A program made the translations under genes and the position numbers. A stretch of 64,000 bases of DNA from Aedes albopictus (taxonomy: Eukaryota > Arthropoda > Insecta > Diptera > Culicidae), in the NCBI RefSeq assembly GCF_035046485.1, contig NC_085138.1:426609265-426673264 (forward strand), written 5' to 3'. The notes beneath the pieces are model-generated. The model had not been told where the DNA came from and ran no database searches. It was given only the letters and a program-made list of their open reading frames with translations. The stretch's first letter is position 1; each line of letters opens with the position of its first letter. Below, in pieces: positions 56,451 through 64,000 of the stretch.

Positions 56451-56719
56451 CCAGGAATTACTCAAGTTAATACTCCAGAAATTGCTTCAGGAAGTTTTGT
56501 CCTGGAGTTTTTCAAATGAAAATTCCAGAATTTATACAAGGAGTTTCCAAAGGTATCTCCTGGAGTATTAAAGGATTCCTTGAGTCAATCCTCTATTGAT
56601 TTTTTTTTAGAAGAATTTCTGAAAAAACCCTGCAGGGATAACTAATCTGCAGGTATCTCTGAGGACATCCCAGGAGATATTTATTATGCAGCCGCAGGAT
56701 CATTTTCAAAAATAAAAAT

Positions 56720-58890
56720 CTAGTAGGAATCTTTGCACAACTGCAGAAACAACTGGAGGAATTTCTTAAAGAATTCTTTGGAGAAACCGTAGGAAGAATT
56801 TCCGAAGCAATGCAGGATTTGTAAATAAATTCTATAAGAATTTCTTAAAATCTCCATGGAAAAATCTTCAAGAAAATCCGTTGCTGAAGGTCCTGATGCA
56901 ATCCATAAAATTCTGAAGAATTCCTTGGAGATAAAAATATTTTCTCGAAGGAATTTCAGAAAGAATCCCAGCGGGAATTTCTGGAACAATTTTGTAAAGA
57001 ATTTCTGAATAAATCTTCAGCAGAATTCTTGTAGAAATCATAGAAAGTATGTACTTTTGAATCAATTTCTGGAGAAATATCCGAAGAAATCCCAGGTACT
57101 TTCTTGAAGGATTCCCAGGAGGAATTTCTCAACTTCCTGTAGAAACTACTCGGAAAATCCTTGTTGGAATTCATAGAAAAAAATAGTGAGGAACTCATAG
57201 GGAAAAAAATATCGAGGAACTCATAAGAAATGAAAAAATATCTGGGGGAAACCCTGAAGGAATCTCTGTCTGATCTCTTTCTGAACTCCTGCTGGAATCT
57301 CAGGGGGAGTACCTGCTTGGATCACTGAAAGTATTATCGCCAAAATCTCTGGAGGAATTTCAGCAGTTTTTTCCTTAATATCTCAAGATTAAGTAGAATA
57401 ATAATCCTCGAAGAAATTTCTGGACATATTCACGTATGAATTTCCAGCAATTCCTGAACATATCTCTGGACTTTCTGAAGAAAATCCTTAACGAATGTCC
57501 AGAGAAATATTTGGAAAATTTTCCTGAACCTAAGAAAAAAACTAAAGAAATTCCTGTGAAAAATTCTAAATAAATCCCTTGAGGAATTTCCGATGATTTT
57601 TTAAACGAATCGCTAGAAGTGGAATAACGTTCCTAGTGAAATAACCTATAGAATTGAAAAGAATTCTAGGGGAAATTCATATGGGAATAACTGGAGGAAC
57701 CCTATGACAAATTTTCTGTACAATCCCTGGAATAATTTCTCAAAATAAATCGCCGGAGGTTTCTGTTTAAAACTTTGGTAGGTTCAAAGACTTAATTTGT
57801 GGAGTAATTTATGAAGGGCTCCATAGATTAATTTTGGAAAATATCCATTGAAGATTTCCTTGGATTGGAATGCTTGAACAAATTTATGAAGGAATCTCAT
57901 TAGTAATGTTTGAACTAATGCTCAGGAACATACCTAAAAGAAACCCAGAATAAATTTCTGGCGGAATCTTTGTAAGAATTTCGGCAGTCCAAGAAAGATT
58001 TTCTTTAAAAATCATTGGAGACATTTCTGGAGCACCTTTGATTTTCTTAAAGAATCGCTGAAAGTATATCTGGAAGCATCCGTAGAATAATTCCTGAAAG
58101 AATTCAGGTACAGATTTTTGAATAAAAAAAAATCTATGGAGAATTTTTAAAAAACACAAGATTTTCTCAAAGGATTTTTGGAGATCCTTTTGGAAAACCC
58201 TCTAAAAAAATCCGTAGGAAATTCTGAAGCGATCCATGGAATGTGTTCTAAAGAACTTTCAAAAGAAATTCGTGGAGTATTTTCTAAAGAAATCGGAAGC
58301 AATACAAGGAAGATTTTATAGAAAGGTCCTAAGTTATTTTTTCGAGTTAATCTCTAGAAAACTTTGGACAAAATTTCAAAGGAAATAAAGAATTTTCCAA
58401 TGGAATCAATGGATTTCTCGGAGAAATCTCCGAAGGCATTAAAGGCAGTCTCTACAATTCCGTGGAAGATTTTCCAAAGGAATCGCTGGACGACCCAGAC
58501 AACCAATAATCGTGTAAGATGTTGTATAAGATGATTATGTGGAGGCCATATGCATCCATTTAGGCGCATGTAAAATGTACGCATATTGCCTCCACTTTAA
58601 CATCTTATGCAATATCTTATACGATCACTGATTGACTGAGGAATTCCTTAACAAATACCTGGAGGATTTTTGTATGAATTTCATGAAATATCAACGAGAA
58701 ACAAGTGACAATTTCCAAATGATTTTATGATAGATTTTGTAAAGAACCAATTGAAAAAAATGTGGGATAATCTTTGAGAAAATTGAACGAATTTCTGAAA
58801 GAATCCCCAAATACTGCTTTCATTTGTAGAGATTTCTAAAGGGATCCACAGATGCACTTGTGAGTTTACAATAAAAATGGGAAAATCCAC
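56720..58890 (-). repeat. Worn 12-bp minisatellite, mainly TGGAGG orientation
   Basis: Continues the 12-bp family with units like 'aatttctggaga'. The ORFs within it, up to 91 codons, follow the repeat and are rejected. It is interrupted by a palindromic MITE at 58495-58640. Confidence 0.65.
58495..58640. mobile_element. Palindromic MITE, ~145 bp
   Basis: 'aatcgtgtaagatgttg' and 'gtggaggccatatgc' pair with 'gcatattgcctccac' and 'caatatcttatacgat'. The arms are about 55 bases. Flanking duplication is not clear. Confidence 0.6.
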
Positions 58891-58913
58891 AAAGGTTATT
58901 TATTTTTTTACCC

Positions 58914-59694
58914 TTCTTACACCCATAAGAAGGGTATAAATACCGCTTGAAAAACCGACTTTCGATCCGAGGCCCGCAGGGCCGAGTCACATATACCAAT
59001 CAACTCAGCTCGACGAATTGAGCAAATGTCTGTATGTGCGTGTGTGTGTATGTGTGTGTGTATGTGTGTGTGTATGTATGTTATAAAAAAATGTCACTCA
59101 CGGTTCTCAGCCGTCTGTTGACCGATTTGAGTTCTCTTGGAAGCAAATGAAAGCTACTACATCCTAGTAGAACGCTATTGTATTTTATTTTGATTGGACG
59201 TTCGGTTACCGCGATATCTTTCAAAGAGTGCTAGGGAGTAGTACAACTTAATTATTTTAGATATTTTTGACAAAGTGTATCACCATAAATTTCTCAGCTG
59301 TCTATCAACCGAATCGGGTTCTTAAGGCTCGAAACGAAAGCTACTGCACCCTAGAAGAACGCTTTTGAATTTCATTCCGATTGGACATTTTGTAACCGAG
59401 ATATCTTTCGGAGAGTACTTTGGAGTAATACAACTTAACTTTTTAAGAGGTCTTTGACAAAATGCTTCATAATAAATGAATCAGCCGTGTGTCAATCGAT
59501 TTGAGTTCTCTCAGCATCAAATGAAAGCTACAGCATCCAAGTAGTATGCTATTAAATTTTATGCCGTTTGGACATTTTTTTTCCGAGATATCTTTCCACG
59601 AGTACTAAGGAGTAATGAAGTTTACGCTTTTGAGAGATTTTTGATAAAATGTATCATAATACATTTCTCAGCCGTTTGTCAACAGATTTTTTAT
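58914..59694. mobile_element. Hairpin-headed satellite element, copy 1 (~186-bp units)
   Basis: Head hairpin TACCCTTCTTACACCC..AAGAAGGGTA, then 'gatccgaggcccgcagggcc', 'accaatcaactcagctcgac', a TG-rich run (59032-59088), and about three units of ~186 bp starting 'ctcagccgtctg...accgat' near 59110, 59296, 59480 and 59668. The last unit breaks off into the 144-bp array. Confidence 0.55.
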
Positions 59695-60404
59695 GATCAT
59701 ATTTGGTTACACAAGTTAGTTATACATAAAAATGCAATTGCATCAAATACATAAAAGCTACTATCTCTTTGTTATATTTGAGCTTAATAAACAGTAGCAA
59801 AAATATCACGGAATGTATTTAGGAAAAGCCTTTTTTTATGATCAAATTTGGTTTCTCAAGGAGCTCTGCATGAAAATGCAATTGCATCAAATACATAAAA
59901 GCTACTATCTCTTTGTAATATTTGAGCTTAATAAACAGTAGCAAAAATATCACGGAATGTATGTAGGAAAAGCCTTTTTTATGACCAAATCTGGTTTCCC
60001 AAGTTAGCTCTACATGAAAATGCAATTGCATCAAATACATAAAAGCTACTATCTCTTTGTAATATTTGAGCTTAATAAACAGTAGCAAAAATATCACGGA
60101 ATGTATGTAGGAAAAGCCTTTTTTATGACCAAATCTGGTTTCCCAAGTTAGCTCTACATGAAAATGCAATTGCATCAAATACATAAAAGCTACTATCTCT
60201 TTGTAATATTTGAGCTTAATAAACAGTAGCAAAAATATCACGGAATGTATGTAGGAAAAGCCTTTTTTATGACCAAATCTGGTTTCCCAAGTTAGCTCTA
60301 CATGAAAATGCAATTGCATCAAATACATAAAAGCTACTATCTCTTTGTAATATTTGAGCTTAATAAACAGTAGCAAAAATATCACGGAATGTATGTAGGA
60401 AAAG
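59695..60404. repeat. 144-bp tandem array, about five units
   Basis: 'aggaaaagcc' recurs at 59821, 59965, 60109, 60253 and 60397, an exact 144-base period. The middle units are practically identical, the first is more diverged and partial. Since 144 is divisible by three, a 188-codon minus-strand ORF (59819-60385) with a 48-residue repeat results. I see no start, promoter or domain that would make it a gene. Confidence 0.85.
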
Positions 60405-60410
60405 CCTTTT

Positions 60411-62270
60411 TACCCTTCTTACACCCATAAGAAGGGTATAAATATCGCTAGAAAAACCGATTTTCGATCCGAGGCCCGGAGGGCCGAGTCTCATATACCA
60501 ATGAACTCAGCTCGACGAACTGAGCAAATGTCTGTATGTGTGTGTGTGTATGTGTGTATGTGTGTATGTGTGTGTGTGTGTATGTGCGTTACAAAAAAAA
60601 GTCACGCACGTTTCTCAGCAGTCTGTCAACCGATTTGAGTTCTCTTGGAAGCAAATGAAAGCTACTACATCCTAGTAGAACGCTATTGAATTTTTTTTTC
60701 GATTGGACGTTTGGTTACCGAGGTATCTCTCGAAGAGTACTTATGAGTCATACATCTAAACTTTTTAGGATTTTTGACCAAGTGCATCATAATAAATATC
60801 CCTGCTGTTTGTCAACCGATTTGGGTTCTCTTGGCACCAAATGAAAGCTACTGCATCCTAGTACATCGCCCAGAAATTTTATTTCGATTGGACATTTGGT
60901 AACAGAGATATCTTTCGAAAAGCACTTAGGATTTATACAACTAAACTTTTTGAGATTTTTGACCAAGTGTATCATAATAAATATCTCAGCCGTCTGTCAA
61001 CCGATTTCGGTTCTCCTGGCACCAAATGAAAGCTACAACATTCTAGTAGAACCCTATACAATTTCATTAGGACTGGACATTTGGTTACCGAGATATCTTT
61101 CAAAGAGTACTTGGGAGTAATACAGGTTAACTTTTTGAGAGATTTTTGACTAAGGGTACCATAATAAATATCTCAGCCATCTGTCAACCGATTTGGGTTC
61201 TCTGAGCACCAAATGAAAGCTGCAATATCCTTGTAAAAGGCCCTGAAATTTTATTTCGAATCGACATTTGATTACTGAGATATCTTACGAAGAGTATTTC
61301 AATTAAATCTTTTTTTATTTTATTATTATATTCACTTGTTATCTTGCATGAGTTTTTGACCATTATATGGGAAATTATTTTTCAATAAATAATGCTGACC
61401 TCATTTATAGTGTATACTATAGCAGGTTAGGCCGTTACAAATATTTATTTCACTTTTTGTCTCACCACTCTTAGGCTGGTAGAGGGGGGGGGGGGTTAAA
61501 AATAATAAAGCATGTAATCTGAAAAATATTAAAAACTCACCGGTTTTGTTAAAGAATTTTTAGCAAGACCCTATATTTTGATAAATATTTTTTTTATCTG
61601 CCCCCTCAAAATGCAAAATCCGGCCAAACATTTTTAAAGGGGGGGGGGGGGGGGAAACAACAAGTGAAAATAAAATTTGTATTCGCCTTATTGTTTTCAA
61701 CAAAATTATAAATAACAAATTACAAATAAACAGGAATTCTATTAAAACTAACAATATGTTAAATGAAAGCTTTGAATTTATATATTGTGGGAAAAATGCA
61801 AGAACCGGACAGCCAAAATAACTAGCTAATGCCAAAACTGATTAACTTAGTAGATGTATCATTTTTGTCCTTTCTACACCATAACCATGAATACCAAGTA
61901 CTTCGGATCAAATTTAATCGAGATATTTAAGAGATATTAGACAAAGTGTATCTCGGTGATTTTCTTATCCATTTGTAAATCGATTCAAGATCTTTTGGCA
62001 GTTAACAAAAGATACAATATTCCAGACTATGTAATCTATTTTTTTAAATATACCATACAAGATTCTAGGAGGTGTCTGGCATTTCTGGTAGTTTAGCCCA
62101 TGGTCCATGATGATATTTTGGAATCCAATTCTCTAGATGACAAATATTTTCTATAACTTTTGGTCAATAGCACGAAATAAATATGTTAAATACAAATAAT
62201 ACAACAATAATTTCAATAAGTGTAAGAAGGGTTCTGTTCACCATAGGTGGATTAAATCGGTTTTTACATA
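60411..62270. mobile_element. Hairpin-headed satellite element, copy 2 (~184-bp units)
   Basis: The head is nearly the same as at 58914, followed by a TG-rich run (60536-60592) and units starting near 60618, 60802, 60986 and 61170, with a worn one near 61960. The right end 'gtgtaagaaggg' at 62219-62231 complements the head and is followed by 'ccataggtggattaaatcgg', the counterpart of the right end at 33555. G runs near 61480 and 61640 lie in the interior. Confidence 0.45.
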
Positions 62271-63600
62271 CAAGATGTCAAAAAATCGTACACGGTTTCT
62301 TATACTTGGGAGGAGAAATTTTGCAGGAAAAACAATACATGGATTATTATTCTAGGTTTGTGAAAGCGCAGAACAAGTAGAAAAATGATAAGGTGATTTT
62401 ATTGTATTGAAGGGCGTATTAAGAAATTCTCTTGTATGGAAAAGGTCATATTTGGAGAGCACACCATTTTGAAAAATGTCACAGTTTACTTTTCTTATAT
62501 TTAAATTTAATTTTATAAAATAATCACATAAGCAATCACTGAAGATAATATAAGAGGCTCTTCGCCCCTTCCAAAATCATAAAGCTGCTTTTCGTTCTTA
62601 CATGATTTGGAATAAGAGCGCAAGAAAAACGTTTAATTTAACGTAAAATGTTTCTTTATCGAAAATATCAAAGAGGTTTTTTCTAGTTATTCTTATACCA
62701 TGAAAAGAGGAAGGGAACATCCAACTTCCGCAATCCAGAAAAAAGCTTTTTTTACACCTACGAGGGCGCTCAGCTTGAAATATTCAAAAGGATATTTTTT
62801 CTTAAATTCATGAGTGCGCAAACATATGAAAAATTACACAGAAGATTTCCTTATATTTGAGAGAGCAGAAGACAAAATTTGTAATGTTAACACATAAGAG
62901 GGCGCAAATAACACAAATGTCCCAAATGGAGGATAACATGACTTTGGAGTCGGCCTTCTGATGTAAGAGCAAAACAATTAGATGTCATTTTTTCTGACAT
63001 AATTTGTATTATATGAGTGCGCCAAGGTTAAATCCTTCTATGTGTTAGAGCACAAAGTAATAAAAAATGGAGGTTCTTTTTATATTTGCGAGGGCACTCA
63101 TACTGAGAGCTAAAAAATTTTTTGATGCGATCTCAAGGGCTAGTTACTCACTAAGTAACTTGGAGTAACCACAATGACACCACTGCTTATCGAGCTCAAC
63201 CTCCTCGATACTCTGCGCGTATGTTGAGTCGACTTCTGATTGTTGTAGTCGTACCGACGTGGCCGTCGGTACCGTATATTGTTGATGACTACGAGTTTTG
63301 AGTGCAGCTATACTATCACCTGGTAATGGACTGAGTCTATGTTGGCATCATGATTAGTCCTGACGTTAATAATGTGGAAGAAGTGCCTACCATCAATTAC
63401 AACATACCATAGATTCAAATGGATCTTTTTGTAAGGGAGAATACATAAAAGACAATTCATTTTTTATCGAATTCGATCATTTTTCTGCCCCTGGTAACTT
63501 ATTTTCCAATACTTGACACAAGGCTTGTTAAATTATCGATAAATCTCCCTCACTAAACCCGATCCTCTCCTCGTTCATAAATCCTCGCAGGTATCCCGGG
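62271..63600. other. No gene seen; loosely periodic 'gagggcgc' motifs
   Basis: Variants of 'gagggcgc' or 'gagtgcgc' recur from about 62395 to 63090 at irregular 60-110-base spacing, suggesting a very old tandem repeat. Nothing supported beyond that. Confidence 0.35.
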
Positions 63601-63639
63601 AATATTATCTGGAGTAATACAGTCTCCCGGGATCAATTT

Positions 63640-64000
63640 CAGATGAAGTCCGGGAAGGAGCACCCAGACGATTCTCGGAAGAAACTCCTGGAGAAATCTC
63701 GAAAGAATTCAGGAGGAATCCTAGCCCAAATACCTAAAAGCATCTTGGGAACAATCCCTGTAAGAATCTCTAGAGGAGTCTCTGAGAGAATCCTAAAGAA
63801 ATTTTCAACAGGATCCTGAAAGGAATCCCAGGGGAAAGTAGGAAATTAATTCCGAATTTAAAAATCATTTAATAATCTCAAAAGAAATCCTTGAAACTAT
63901 TAAGAGATCCCAAAATAAATATCAGGGGCAAAATATGAAAGAATGGCGGAAGGAATCCCTAAATGATCTTGGGAAAAATCCCTTCAGGATTCCCGGAAAA
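63640..64000 (-). repeat. 12-bp minisatellite array, TGGAGG orientation, running off the window
   Basis: Units like 'aatctctagagg' and 'aaactcctggag' show the same 12-base family. The array continues past the end. Confidence 0.7.

Noticed and set aside
59819..60385. 188-codon ORF with a 48-residue repeat
   Set aside because: The 144-bp tandem unit has no stop in this frame by chance; no promoter, domain or plausible start, and it sits within satellite DNA.
59695..60404. CRISPR-like appearance of regular repeats
   Set aside because: Units are contiguous with no unique spacers, and the context is a metazoan genome.

Overview
The window looks like accessory, intergenic or intronic DNA from a culicine mosquito genome, probably Aedes. 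The grounds are AT-rich DNA packed with nested transposons, R1-, jockey-, BEL/Pao- and mdg1-type retroelement sequences, tRNA-headed SINEs of the type common in Aedes, and long degenerate arrays of a 12-bp GGAATTCCTCCA-like repeat. I recognise no conserved multi-exon host gene. The two best protein-coding loci are an intact Ty3/gypsy (mdg1/412-like) retrotransposon and an intronless OTU-domain cysteine protease gene.

Left part (1-17 kb). A ~320-bp satellite-like repeat is interrupted by a TTA-flanked element (120-798) and by a 10.1-kb TTAA-flanked foldback element (949-11067). The foldback's arms are made of ~160-bp tandem units. It has itself received a 3-kb element with a 10-bp duplication (966-3930, holding a TA-flanked MITE), a palindromic MITE (5528-5716), a 3-kb 12-bp array and a 605-bp hAT-type element (9193-9797). 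Further right are a TTAA MITE, a GGGGCTGTCC-type MITE, a decayed R1 fragment, a decayed BEL/Pao copy, a short 12-bp array and three tandem units of the ~320-bp satellite.

Middle (18-40 kb). A complete LTR retrotransposon lies at 18960-25645, with LTRs that look identical, a GGTA target duplication, a small membrane-protein ORF, gag, and pol in the -1 frame. From 28.99 to 39.98 kb on the minus strand lies one R1-type retrotransposon cut by a 7,192-bp TTAA-flanked insertion (30836-38027). Joining the flanks at one TTAA restores the R1 reverse-transcriptase frame. The insertion has long imperfect inverted ends. It carries the OTU gene with a TATA/initiator promoter, a tandem minus-strand promoter cassette facing it, a histone-type stem-loop, and a 2.7-kb satellite-bearing element lodged in its left end.

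Right part (40-64 kb). Here are MITEs, a jockey-type LINE pseudogene cut by an 879-bp element with Transib-like CACAATGG ends and a 5-bp duplication, a 673-bp tRNA-headed SINE with a 19-bp duplication, long 12-bp arrays (49.5-52.9, 55.0-58.9, 63.6-64.0 kb), and two copies of a hairpin-headed element with 184-186-bp units bracketing a 144-bp tandem array. Short unique stretches between these show no recognisable genes.

All similarity statements come from reading the sequence. No database search or alignment program was run, and element boundaries rest on visible duplications and inverted ends.
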